Shown here: piece after piece, positions 33,001-45,400 of the stretch | How the letters are laid out: every line of letters begins with the position of its first letter | Numbering within the stretch: position 1 is the stretch's first letter | Position numbers and translations under genes: made by a program | From: Rhynchospora pubera | Lineage: Eukaryota; Streptophyta; Magnoliopsida; Poales; Cyperaceae | DNA: 64,000 bases | Direction: 5' to 3' | NCBI GenBank assembly: GCA_028095005.1 | Contig: CM051459.1 | Coordinates: forward strand, 271,517,229-271,581,228 | The notes under the pieces: generated by a model | Told to the model about the DNA's origin: nothing | The model's input: the letters and a program-made list of their open reading frames with translations, nothing else | The model's database searches: none

Positions 33001-34480
33001 CTTCATCAATATTCGTGACCATATAAGTATGCCTGAAATTTACAAACGGGAAATAATTTTATATAGAATGTGCAGTGAGAAAATCTTTTTTATGTTAGAC
33101 TACATATCATTTTGTTATAAACTGTATTATTCCGGACTAGTGGACAAAACCAGACATGAAACAATATATTTGTTTGCATTTCACAGTACGATAATATGCA
33201 GCTTTTTTTTTTGTTGAGCAAGGCGATAATATGAATTTAAATGCTCTGTAATAACTTTTTAGCCTCCAAATGATGATGTCAAACAATCCTGATCCTAATG
33301 TTTTAGATGGTACAATCAATATGAGGTTTTATTTTAAAGGAATAAAGGTATTTATTTTTTTAAGAAAACTGTCAGTATTTTTTTTTTCTTAATGCGCATG
33401 AATCCATAAAACAAACCTCACGGAACGACTGAGCCCCTAAATATTTTTTTACAAACGGCTAGAAGGGCGCAAAGTTCCGTGAAGCATTGAGTTTGAGCCT
33501 GTGGTAAAAAGAAAGAAATTGATATGCACACCTTCAAAAATTAATTCAATATTCTTTTCTAAGACCAAAATATCTTATTGAATTAAAAATATTATAATGA
33601 TAATAATTTTAAACAATATTTTTCCATTGGTTAGAAATATTTAGTCAAAAAAATTAGGGCGGTGGACACATTTTCGTTACCCGTATCCGTTAAAATTTTC
33701 TTTACCCATACTCTATTTGTACCGGTTAAAAATTGACTTACCCGTATCCTACTCTTATACGTTATGAATTAACGATAAGGGTAGGGTAATGGTAGAAAAC
33801 GAATAATAATGATAATAATAATTCAATAAAAAATATACAATATGGATAAATAAATAATATCAAATAATATATTATTAAAGTGCAACATTGAATAATACTT
33901 TAAATATAATAAAATCATATAATATCTTCTCAGGTAAATTACCAAAAAATATATATATATATAACTAATTAATAATTGAAAGTTTTAAATTGAAGAATCA
34001 ACACTTACTCATCACCATGAATTAGAAATTATTAATGTAGTATATTGTCTCAGTTAAATCTACCAAATCCAATTGTCTTATTAGCTATTAACATATTAAT
34101 TGGATATTATAGTCATATATTTTTCCATTAAAGATTATAATTTATAAATTAGATATTATATATATAACGGTATGGGTAAATAACGGTTATGAAATAGCGT
34201 TATCTTTATTCTTATCCAATAAATTAACGAAATTTTTTTTTACCCATACTCATATCCGATAACTTAACGAAAATAAAAATTTATCCATACCCGTCTTATC
34301 GAAAACGGTATCGTTGACAGCCCTAGAAAAATAGATAAAATTGGATAAAACCCCTTTACTATTCTATATTGGAATAGAATTCCTACAATCTTCAAAATCA
34401 GATATGACCCCCTCCCCCCCCCCCCCCCCAAAAAAAAAAAAAATCATGTCTAATAAGAATAAAATCCCTATTTACTAGTT
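33001..34480. other. Gene-free region with one hAT-like relic
   Basis: No gene. Includes the element at 33655-34325 and, at about 34410-34445, a poly-C run followed by poly-A. Confidence 0.55.
33655..34325. mobile_element. Probable hAT-type MITE (671 bp)
   Basis: Left end TAGGGCGGTGGACAC and right end ...TATCGTTGACAGCCCTA are imperfect inverted repeats resembling the TAGGGYTGTCAACG ends of the element at 11910. Interior words such as TTACCCGTATCC and GGATATGGGTA-type inversions repeat. The flanks do not give a convincing 8-bp duplication, so the border is less certain. Confidence 0.6.
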
Positions 34481-35103
34481 TTAACTATTTTCTAAATAAA
34501 ACACTAACAACTTAAAAACTATGACCCAAACTATCCTTATTTCCAAAGATTGTTTCACCTTCCTTTCCTGACACCAAATTTGTTGGATATCGTTGGACTC
34601 TGTTCTCTCACTATCTATGTATTCTCCTCCCTCTCTTCGGCTGATAGTTTGTTTAGATAGGGAATCGCTTCGGACCATCCTATTTAGTCTCATCCTGACA
34701 GGCCTCTGGGCTTCGGCTCCGATTTCACGAGCACGTGGTATTTGGCGTTCGCTCCTTTCCTCTGCCTTGTTTGGATGTAAATTCGACAAGAATAGTGACG
34801 CTATTCCAAAAATAGCCATTATTTTACACATCCAAACACAATAATTTCATTATAAAAGCATAAATAGCTATTATTTTTAACATATAAAAGCATAATTATT
34901 TTATATATAATTAGTTCGCATTACGATTACTTTGCTTAAAGACACTCTATTCCATTATACCCAGTAAGGCAGTAACGCACTGCATTCTCTCTTACATATA
35001 ATGCAACTTTCCTCTGTACAACTGAAACTCCTAAAACAATAATTTCATCATACGGACAAAATTTGCCATAACGAAATCCTCAAACTCACAAACACTCTAA
35101 AAC
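34481..35103. other. 3' flank of the small membrane protein gene
   Basis: No credible coding frame. A short inverted pair at about 34769-34835 (TTTGGATGT ... ACATCCAAA) suggests a small MITE remnant. Confidence 0.45.
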
Positions 35104-35406
35104 TCAGAGTTTGCCTTCTTCATTTTTCTGCCTAGTGACGCGAATGTAGCAAACTATTGCGGCCAATGTAGCTGTGGCAAGTCCGGCAATTATGATTTCT
35201 CCTCCTGTCTTTGACCTATCGAAATCTCCATGCCTCTCTAAAGCAGCATTTTCGTGTGACATTACAATTGGTGCTTGTGCAATGTTTAGATGCAAGCTAG
35301 AAGAAGGTGGTCTTGCTAGAGAAGATTCGGGAAGATGCCGTGCAAATGAAGTTGATAGAAGAATAGAATAAGAAGCTAAGATCAGTGCGAAGATGAAGCG
35401 TGCCAT
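35104..35406 (-). CDS. Small signal-peptide / membrane protein (100 aa), function unknown
   Basis: The open frame extends upstream to 35577, but the ATG at 35406 gives a protein that starts with a clean signal peptide (residues 1 to about 22, MARFIFALILASYSILLS, predicted cut after SFA). A 45-residue polar middle (about 23-68) follows, then one membrane segment at about 70-88 (GGEIIIAGLATATLAAIVCY) with a basic end (IRVTRQK). It resembles short uncharacterised plant membrane proteins that share a GG-x-(I)-x-G ... YIRVTR-like C-terminus; I do not know a function. A TATA box at 35523-35529 (minus) supports this start rather than the far upstream Met. Single exon, no neighbouring gene in operon-like proximity. 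Confidence 0.65.
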   Translation of the reverse strand: MARFIFALILASYSILLSTSFARHLPESSLARPPSSSLHLNIAQAPIVMSHENAALERHGDFDRSKTGGEIIIAGLATATLAAIVCYIRVTRQKNEEGKL

Positions 35407-35522
35407 GGTTTTGGAGGTTGATTTCAAGGTATTTTGAATTTCGCAGGGTAAGTTTTGGGCTTTAAAATGACTATGAACTTTCGAATTTATATTTGACTTG
35501 CACTCGAGGAAGCCATGGTCCG

Positions 35523-35529
35523 TTATATA
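35523..35529 (-). promoter_or_regulatory. TATA box of the small membrane protein gene
   Basis: Reads CTATATAACGG on the minus strand, about 117 bp before the chosen ATG at 35406. That fits a leader of roughly 85-90 nt. Confidence 0.6.
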
Positions 35530-35589
35530 GAGTTGGGGAATGATTACAAAATGCTGATCTTTCGGATATAACCACAATAATTTTTTATT

Positions 35590-38500
35590 TTAAAAATGAA
35601 CTCCAAACTTGGTGTACTATCTAGAAAAGGGTTGATACTTCAATAATTTATGGCGACAATTTTGACAAAACTACTCAAATTAATTTATTATGATTGAAAA
35701 TTATAAAATAATTTTATAAATTTGTTGTTACAGATATGCTAGAGTGACAATCGAATTCCTTAAATTTTTTAGTATTATATGGTGATGTATCAAGAACCTT
35801 TAATTCAAACCTTTTTTTTTAAATCACTAGATGAATTTTAAAACATGGATCAAATCTTATCCTGTATTATAGACACAACATTTATACTTTATATCACGCC
35901 TTTAATATTAATTTTTAAATTTTATGATATCAAAATTAGTAAATAAAAAATTATCAAATAATCTATCCTTTAATCTCCATGTATGACAGATATAACACTA
36001 GCCAAAAAATACAAATAAAAGCTTGCAAAAGTACACAGTGATAGATAAATTATGCTTTTATGTGGGTCATATTCGTGAGTAAGTTTATAGTATTCATCAC
36101 ATGAAATCCATGACAGAACAATAACAAATTTGTACATGGTATAAAGCTGTAATTAAACGACAACATAAATTCTCTCTATGGAGGTTTTGCAAATCCTTTC
36201 ACAAGGGCCTTATAATGTAATCTCCAACTTAGAATTCAGCGGCACGAGTATATCTCTACAACAATTGACTGAGCTAACCCGGTACAAGAACACGCTAAAG
36301 ACTACCAATTCTCCAATAATTTTATTATAGCAATTTTTTTAAACTCGCTTATTAAGCAGTTCGGAAAACTTTGGACTAACAGTCTTTCCAAAAATCTTCT
36401 CCATTTCCAAAAAAGAAAGTGAATATTTATTTCATGGCAAGTTAATTAGGACCAAAAAAATTATGAAGGACATATCTGAAAAAAGTTGTCATGATCCTAA
36501 ATTTTCATATATTGAGCCTGCCTATATGATTGCTAGATAATAGATAGGTGGGTACGAGCAGATTTGGAAGCTGATTGCATAGGCCCATGGCAGCTGGTTG
36601 CTGCATGCATCTTTTCCCTTTCCATGCTTGATGAGTCTCTAGTTAAGGCTTCTTAACTGATCGGAATGACTTCTATAGAAGTGACACCTGTGGAAGTAGA
36701 TATTACAATTATATGACAGCTAAGATATGATAGTACTCACGTTTGCATACTATAAATTTCGTGGTCCCATCTCTAAATTGGATGTCATCCATTTGGTGCA
36801 AAAGTGCCATTTGTCATTTCAAAGAGAGAAGGAATATACAAAAAAGAGAGCCTTGCACAACAGAAAGTTTAATAGGCAAGTTTCTGAACATAAGTTATGC
36901 TGAACTGAAGACAATGCTCTCTAGTTCATGATACAACCAAAAAATGATTTTAGAGCACTCAAGTTCATGATACAACCAAAACATCAGTATATAATGATAC
37001 ATGTTAATGTGAGCTTAGACTGGAACGTGATTAAAGTTTAATAACAAATCTTGTACTTCGTTATCATAATTGATAATTCCAGTCCTTTTTTTTTCCTTTT
37101 TTCCTTGCAAACCGGTAGAAACTTAGCAGTAATGGTGGTTAATACACAAACAAAGATAATTAATTTCTGATCACTAATCACCATTTCATATTTGTAAGTT
37201 AGTAGTGTCTGAAGGCATAAAATTTCTATCCCTCTTCAACTTCCCTAATACCATCACATCCTTATTCAATTAAGCGCCAATAAAATCAAGAAAACAACAA
37301 ACCATAGCAGAGAAGACAGATCCAATGCACCTCCGTCTACTGTGAAACCAGCAGATATACTGATAAGTGACAAGTACCATCTATTAGCTGAATCAATCAG
37401 TCTGCTCTAAAACAATGCCTCCATTTCATGAAGAAACAATGCCATAAACACCTAATCCGTGCATGATTTTGAGTAGTTTGTTTTCTTTCAACTGCATTAA
37501 TTCTGACCACATGAATTGAACTTTAATTTCCAATCATTAAAAAAAGTGAATCTCAGACTAGTATCCAAAATGATTCACTGGTGGCATAATTAATTGGGCC
37601 TATAAACTTTATGTTGACACGGATTTTTCATAGACATAATAAAGATCAGTGCCGACAGATATACACCTTTCTATGTGCAAATTCGGTTGAGGAATCAGCT
37701 TATGATTGGCTGGCTTTTCATTGAAGGACATCTTGTGTAGGACAAGAACATCAAGTGTGATCGATTGAAAGTGGGTCCCAGGATTATACGTTGCCATTTC
37801 ATGACAAATGATATATCGGAATCCCCATACCGAAGTTCATCACCCATTTTGTTGGTAATCATCCACCTCAATGTATTTAGCCATCCTGCAGGGAGAAACA
37901 AATTATTACAGACTAACGTACTTGACTTGAGCCAATGATAATTAATTACTCTATGCCCTGCGAAGATTATTTAATAATAACCACAATCTAATTCAGTACG
38001 TATCACCCGATGAGAATCCTACTAGTCCTATAATCTCCTTTGACATGCCACAATTAATATTTAGACTCATTTGTAGAACAGAGGAGCCAAACTTAGTAAT
38101 ATTACACATGCTCTGAACAAATGCAAGATTAAACAATAAGAATGTACTTTCCAATTAAATAAAATCTGTGTTTAATACTTACTATTTAATTTGAACAATT
38201 ATCAAAATTCAATTTTAATAAAACCAACTATTTTCATCCGGTAATTATCAGCGAACTGGACAAGAAGCAGATGTACTACCAGAAGTCAGTATGGTGGTTC
38301 ATAAATGAACACTAAAATCCAAAGGAATGTCAGAAATTGATGAATCACACGGACAACTCACTAAATGGCCCCCAATGCACGTAGGAAATCTATGAGTTGG
38401 CCAAACAGCCCATACCTCAATCCATGCTGACATTCTTAGGAAAAACATTGCAAATACAAAATAAACAATAACCAATCCACAAGGATCCCACTCTATCAGT

Positions 38501-39520
38501 CTCCAGTAAATTAGATATATCTATCAATATATGCTTATGAAATAGAAATAGAGCATGGCCAGAAGATCAAGAAGATTTTGGTCCTTTTCCATGGCCTATC
38601 ACAACTATAAACCATTGGCCCATTTGTCATAGAGGCAGAAAAGTTGACAGAGGATATTCCATACTATGCACTGGTTGAACAGACCGTGTTGCCAACTTGC
38701 CGGAAGACAAATTATTGCCATACTATGCACTTTTATTCTTTCTGGTTGCACACAAAATATTTGACAAAAATTCTGAGAGAGAAATTTCATGGTTGGATTT
38801 GGATAGGATATTAACAAAAAGTAGAAAGTAATGTACCCCAAAATCTTGCACCACCAAGGTATGAACCGTCCAAATTATATATTTAAGTCGTTAACCGAAC
38901 TTGGCATAATTCATTATCTCCGTGCCATCAATTACCAGCTCATAATGACCCCAATTTAGTAATGGAGGAATGTTGGGCTTGCTCGCCTCATAGGGCTTAT
39001 GAAGCCTTGAAATGAAGAACGAATAAGCTTGTTTGGGGATTGGAGTGGGATCGGCGAGGTGGTTGGGTGGGGGAAATGAGGCAGGACTGGAGAGGGGTGA
39101 GAGGAGGCGGAGATGGGAGGCTGCTTTGGAGGCGAGACCGGCGGATGGGGAATCTCGGGTATGTGGATCGTGCCATCGTGGGATGTAGAGGGTATTCGTA
39201 CCCGTCTCTGAGAAACTAAATCCAAACCATCCAAAAAATTTTAAAACTTTTATTGAAGTTCGAATTTTTTTATATCGATATTGAAATTTTAGTATTACTT
39301 TGATGTGCATATAATCTAAAATTGTTATAGAATTTTATTTTTAATTATAAAAGACGGCCATAAAATAATAAAAATGTGCAATTATTTACTTGTAAAATGA
39401 AATTATTGTTCAAAATTCTAAACAGTTAATAATTTAAAACATAATAATTTTGTATCCTATAAAATTTAAATTTGGAAAACACTAAATGCTTTGGATCGAC
39501 GTTTGGAAGTAATATATATA
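35590..39520. other. Gene-poor region with two unassigned coding-like patches (minus)
   Basis: Mostly AT-rich with no domain recognised. Two patches deserve mention. On the minus strand at 37884-37609, a splice-acceptor-like CTCCCTGCAG precedes an open stretch; one frame ends ...LHIERCISVGTDLYYVYEKSVST and stops at 37609. On the minus strand at about 39230-38890, a GC-rich, Pro/Ser-rich stretch is open in more than one frame, like a transit-peptide exon or a CpG-rich gene remnant. I cannot join them or name a product. Confidence 0.35.
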
Positions 39521-39922
39521 GAGATTGGCTAAAGTATACGGCATACGGATCAAACCCGTATGCTAGAGTCGTTTCTGAAAATCTAAAATTCAAACAGTCG
39601 ATTTAAACCGTTCAAGTTGTTCTCCATGTAAAAATATCCTTCAAGACCAAATTTTATATTTTTTCGAATTTTTTTACTATATATTATGCTATTTTCAAAT
39701 TGAAGGGCCAGAAATACTCTTTTACAACTCCTTTACAATGTTTTTTAAAATAGCATAATATATAGTAAAAAAATTCGAAAAAATATAAATTTTAGTTTCC
39801 TAGAAGATTTCAATATGGAGAACAATTTGAAAGCTTCGGATCGACTGTATGCACTTTAGATTGTGAGAAAAGACTCCAGCATACGGGCTATCTATATGCT
39901 GGAGTATACTTTAGCCAATCTC
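39521..39922. mobile_element. Mutator-like hairpin MITE in (TA)n, GAGATTGGCTAAAG family (402 bp)
   Basis: Starts GAGATTGGCTAAAGTATAC and ends in the inverted complement. Both flanks read AATATATATA (39511-39520 and 39923-39932), a 10-bp target duplication within (TA)n. The interior is palindromic around TTTTTTTACTATATATTATG. It shares the AACCGTTCAA, CTCCATATTGAAA and GACCAAATTTT words of the other hairpin elements here. Confidence 0.88.
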
Positions 39923-39944
39923 AATATATATATATATATAGAGA

Positions 39945-40320
39945 GAGTTTAGCTACGGTGAGTCGCGACCAAAACTCCTAGATCTAGATCAAAATGACTG
40001 ATCCAAACCGTCAAATATGATCTCTCTATTGAAATCTCCATGTAGACCAAATTTTTTATTTTTCGAAATTTTTAAGTATTTTTTTTAAATTTTAGAAAAT
40101 CGTTAATCTAATTGGTTCTGAACCATTCAAAACCATCAGTTTTTAAAAATCCGAAAAAATACTTAAAAATTTCGAAAAAATAAAAAATTTGGTTTGCACG
40201 GAGATTTCAATAGGGAGATCATATTGGACGGTTTGGATCAGTCATTTTGATCTAGATCTAGGAGTTTTGGTCGCGACTCACCGGAGGGTCCGTGAGTCGC
40301 GACTCACCGTAGCTAAACTC
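39945..40320. mobile_element. (TA)n hairpin element, GAGTTTAGCTACGG family, partly deleted left arm
   Basis: Same family as 22570-22973. The left arm jumps from the first TGAGTCGCGA directly to CCAAAACTCC, as if the copies of GAGTCGCGAC at the arm had recombined. The right arm is complete. (GA)n/(TA)n tracts flank it. Confidence 0.85.
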
Positions 40321-40358
<38 letters not shown>

Positions 40359-40361
<3 letters not shown>

Positions 40362-40757
40362 TTTAGCTACGGTGAGTCGCGACTCACGGACACTCCGGTG
40401 AGTCGCGACCAAAACTCCTAGATCTAGATCAAAATGACCGATCCAAACCGTCCAATATGATATCCCTATTGAAATCTTCGTGCAAACAAAATTTTTTATT
40501 TTTTCGAAATTTTTAAGTATTTTTTTTTAATTTTAGAAAATCGTTAATCTAATTGGTTCTGAACCATTCAAAAATATCAGTTTTTAAAAATCTGAAAAAA
40601 ATACTTAAAAATTTCGAAAAAATAAAAAATTTGGTTTGCACGGAGATTTCAATAGGGAGATCATATTGGACGGTTTGGATCGGTCATTTTGATCTAGATC
40701 TAGGAGTTTTGGTCGCGACTCACCGGAGGGTCTGTGAGTCGCGACTCAGCTAAACTC
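40359..40757. mobile_element. (TA)n hairpin element, GAGTTTAGCTACGG family, third copy
   Basis: Starts GAGTTTAGCTACGG after a (GA)n tract. The right end has lost CACCGT between GACT and AGCTAAACTC. Separated from its neighbours only by TA/GA dinucleotides. Confidence 0.85.
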
Positions 40758-40769
40758 TATATATATATA

Positions 40770-41168
40770 GAGAAAGTTTAATATGCACTATAGTGCATAA
40801 GACATTCCGTACACCGCGGCCTTTTTCGGACTTATTTTTGTAAATTGACAAATTTAATTTAACTAATCTAATCTACATATTGAAATCTCATAGAAAAACA
40901 AATTTTACAATTTTTTAGATTTTATTACTATTTTTTTCGAATTTTTTAAAACATGCCATTTTTGAAAAATTGTAAATAGTACAACATTTCAAAAATGGCA
41001 TGTTTTAAAAAATTAGAAAAAATAGTAATAAAATCTCAAAAATTTTAAATTTTTGTTTGGTATGAGATTTCAATATGTAGATTAGATTGGTTGAATTAGA
41101 TTTGTCAATTTACAAAAATATTCCCGAAAAAGTCTGTGGTGCACGGAATGCCCTATGCACTATGGTGC
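40770..41168. mobile_element. (TA)n hairpin element, GCACTATAGTGC family
   Basis: Left arm GAGAAAGTTTAATATGCACT and following ATAGTGCATA...GACATTCCGTACACC. The right arm is inverted (GGTGCACGGAATGCCC...GCACTATGGTGC) but lacks the outermost bases. The centre is a palindrome around AAAAATGGCATGTTTTAAA. Architecture (doubled subterminal palindrome, AT core, TA flanks) is as in the three elements before it. Confidence 0.75.
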
Positions 41169-41311
41169 TATATATCTAAATCTAATCTAAAGTATATATG
41201 GCGTGAGTGTCCGATCCCGTTTTTTTTTTCCGATTTCGACACGGCAATCTGGCCGTTCATTTTGATCTCCGTACCCTCCATTCTCTCATTCGCCAGAACC
41301 GCCTCATCGCC

Positions 41312-42493
41312 TCAACCGTGGCCTCTCTTTCTCTCCCCGTACTCAAAACTCCTCTCTATCTGCCTCTTCCTTTTTCTCCGACCCCACCACACCCCCAACT
41401 CCTCCTCCTTCGCACCCCCTCCTGCCATCCTCTGCCTCTTCCTCCTGTAATCGTGGCCCACCTCCTCCTGAAGCTTCATTTCTTCTTCTCCACCAAATTC
41501 ACGGTACCTCAAAACCCTTGAAAAATCCTCCGCCAAATCCGCTCCTTGTCGGCCCTACCCACAACCCATCCTCTGCTGCTCCTCTACCGAATCTATTCTT
41601 GGTTCCTTTCCATGCCTTCGATCCCTTCATATACCGCTGGCTACTCATCGTAATTGATTGAGGGAATTCAATTGGTTCAATTCATGTTAAGAATCAGGTA
41701 TTGGTTCAACCGTGGCCTCTCTTTCTCTCCCCGTACTCAAAACTCCTCTCTATCTGCCTCTTCCTTTTTCTCCGACCCCACCACACCCCCAACTCCTCCT
41801 CCTTCGCACCCCCTCCTGCCATCCTCTGCCTCTTCCTCCTGTAATCGTGGCCCACCTCCTCCTGAAGCTTCATTTCTTCTTCTCCACCAAATTCACGGTA
41901 CCTCAAAACCCTTGAAAAATCCTCCGCCAAATCCGCTCCTTGTCGGCCCTACCCACAACCCATCCTCTGCTGCTCCTCTACCGAATCTATTCTTGGTTCC
42001 TTTCCATGCCTTCGATCCCTTCATATACCGCTGGCTACTCATCGTAATTGATTGAGGGAATTCAATTGGTTCAATTAATGTTAAGAATCAGGTATTGGTT
42101 CAACCGTGGCCTCTCTTTCTCTCCCCGTACTCAAAACTCCTCTCTATCTGCCTCTTCCTTTTTCTCCGACCCCACCACACCCCCAACTCCTCCTCCTTCG
42201 CACCCCCTCCTGCCATCCTCTGCCTCTTCCTCCTGTAATCGTGGCCCACCTCCTCCTGAAGCTTCATTTCTTCTTCTCCACCAAATTCACGGTACCTCAA
42301 AACCCTTGAAAAATCCTCCGCCAAATCCGCTCCTTGTCGGCCCTACCCACAACCTATCCTCTGCTGCTCCTCTACCGAATCTATTCTTGGTTCCTTTCCA
42401 TGCCTTCGATCCCTTCATATACCGCTGGCTACTCATCGTAATTGATTGAGGGAATTCAATTGGTTCAATTCATGTTAAGAATCAGGTATTGGT
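41312..42493. repeat. 394-bp tandem triplication, C/T-rich
   Basis: Three head-to-tail copies of exactly 394 bp (starts 41312, 41706, 42100), differing at only a few bases (for example CAATTCATG versus CAATTAATG). Each is C/T-rich and looks like a former leader or first exon. The frames of 133 aa (plus) and 74 aa (minus) that recur in each copy are products of the repetition and match no protein I know. The near-identity means very recent amplification. Confidence 0.92.
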
Positions 42494-45400
42494 TGTACTG
42501 GTCCTCTTTATGATCATGTTGAAATCTTTTCTGCTAATTTTTTTAGTTGCCATGCCGCCTGGTTATTTCATGGTAAAATTCCTTCCATGTAGAGTACATA
42601 TCATAGAGTTTTGAAGGTATAGGTCGACCTTGGCTGCTTGGAACCAAGAACTTTTCCAACTTAGCTGATAATCGAAGGTAGTATAAATTTCTAACTATTT
42701 TCATTGTTGATGCAATAATATTAAAACCTTGCTGCTAATTGACATAAATGTTTCATAATTTATTTTGGCATGACAGCTTTATCAATGAACCTCATAATTT
42801 ATTTAGGCATGACAGCTTTATCAATGAACCTCATATGCAATTTCCTCAGCTGGGGTGGTTGCTACTCAGTATTGAGATATTGCCTTACACAGATTTTTGC
42901 TTCCTGGGGTATTGAAAAGGTAAAAGAGCATTTCAAGTATTGTGATAATTTTATTGTTCTGTTATTTTATAACACGATTTTTATTGCTACTCAGTATTGA
43001 GATATTGCCTTACACAGATTTTTGCTTCATGGGGTATTGAAAAGGTAAACGAGCATTTCAAGTATTGTGATAATTTTATTGTTCTGTTATACTAAAAGAA
43101 AAAAATAAAATAAATAAATAAAGACCAGATGTTGTCTTGCCACATAATCAAATATTTTTGGTTGGTCTACAGCAATTTTATGATACAAATGATGTGTTAA
43201 TAGTTTCGATTAGTTTTTTTTTTCAAAATTTTGATTCCATACAGCTCACCAGCTTTTAAGTCCCTGCCTAAACATATTATGTAGTCTTGATTTACTCTGA
43301 AATTGGGATCACTTTATGGACATTGTTGAATCTTCTCAATTTCTCATGCATATGCTATCAATGGAACCTCAATTTTTAGGTTGTCATATAACTCTTTATT
43401 TACAATGTGATATATCAAATAACTCTTTATTTTAATTTAACTTTTATTGTTCAAAAAATATTATATGCAACATCATATGAAGTATAGCCTCATAACACAT
43501 ACTCCTGATTTGGTGTTTTATGTGAAAACCTTCAGTTAGGAAATAAAAATGTTTAAATTAGGAAATAAAAACTCTTCAAAGATAACAATAGTGCTATTGA
43601 ATACAACGGGTTATTGGTTTTACCGTTTTGCAAGCTACTGAGCAACGACTAACTGGGATTTGAGATAAATAACCAGTAAGTAGTGAAATTTGAAATTGTT
43701 TCAATTCGTGTGTAACTGTGTATTCTAAGTTTAATTGGTACAAAAATAGCAGTCAGAATACCAGTAAAATCTGAATTTATTTTATTTGCCTTCTATGTGG
43801 AATTTTTGGATTATTATAGAGTAGATGCTACAGATATTTTGTTTTTCAAGGTAGCTATGTCTCTAGATATAGCTATTTTCAGAAATAATTGAATTTATTT
43901 GTGGTTTGTGATATCATATGCTATTTTCTGACTGAAATTGGTTGTTTGTGCATATAGAATGTGGGCCTCACTGACTAATTGATGGAAGAATCAAAAGTTT
44001 AAACAAGATGATAAAAAATTTCTCCATGAGACATAGATAATATGGTCAGATTACACAACTTTGATGGAACATATATATAGATTCTCATTTCATATATTTG
44101 TTGGGCGGTGCACACAACACAAATTTGGCTATTTAAAGTAAGCGCATTTCTTCGGCGTGAATTTCTTTTTACATGCCTTCAATTAATGATACACGTCAAT
44201 TTTTTTTATTTGACCAAAATACCCTCACCAATCAGCGATACGATCTCTGACTAGCCTCCATATCTATACCTCTATGACAGCAGACCCGCTCCATATTTAC
44301 TTCCGTATTTATGATTGTTACATTCTATATTTTGCTCAGCTCAACAGCCTTTCGTGTGCAAGTGATATTTGAACCTTTTTTTTTCAATTCAGTATCTTTA
44401 TAATCTCTTTTTCTTTGTAATATTTTTTCCTTTTTTCCACTTACGCATGCAATTGCTTAAGAACATTACTTAAAAAAACACCAGATTTCAACTACCAAAC
44501 TCTCTGTCTGACCTATTTATTAGTCACAAACAAGAATCTGACATATATTTTTTTCTTTGGTATAAAAGTTTAAAATGATTTCTCTTCCCAAAAAGATCTT
44601 TTTTTTTGTTTCCTTTTCTTTCGTTTTTTTCCTTACCTAAAATCTTCTTTTTTGGTGGTTAGCTGCTATTACGCATGTTACCAGTACTTATTGGTACAGA
44701 CATTGCTATTCTGTCGCATGGCTACTGAAGCAAAAACAAACTGTTGTCTCGCATTTATGGATGCATTTCTTTTTGGGTGTATTTTTGTTCAATTTCAGTG
44801 TACCTCTCCTAAAATTCCTCTCAATCAATTCAGCTGGCCCCATTCATTCTTGGTGAATTTTGCTGTTACACCTCTGGTGCAGATATCAGTATACCAGTTG
44901 AAAGTTCTATTATTATGTCTCCTCAATCTCTTGGAGCTAAAAGATGGCTTAAATGATTAAATCATTGTTTTTGGGTGCATCCTTCATCAAAACAACAATA
45001 ATACTTGCTCACTTTTGGCCTGCAATCTTTAATCTTAGACACATTTGTCCACATCATAATTGAATGGACAAGTTTACAACCCTTAGTTAATATTTACAAC
45101 CAAAAAGTCTTCTTTTATTCCTTTCCATGACTATCTGATATTAATTTTAATCATAAAGACCAGGAAGAAGCTCAAATTTTTATAATATTTGATTGTTGGT
45201 TCATGTTGGTATGATGTTACTGTGGTCCTCTTATATTACTCTTGAATATATCTACTTTGTTTTACAGGAAGTTTTAAGGAGGAGACTCCAAGCAAACATG
45301 GAATATGCCAAAATTTTGCAAGGTACTGCCAAAGAAATGGCAAAGGAAATTTAGGCTTCACGAAGTGAGGAGAAAATGGCCACAATATCTTCACCCTCAG

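Noticed and set aside
41654..42449. Repeated 133-aa (plus) and 74-aa (minus) frames as genes
   Set aside because: They recur only because the 394-bp unit is triplicated, overlap on both strands and match no known protein.
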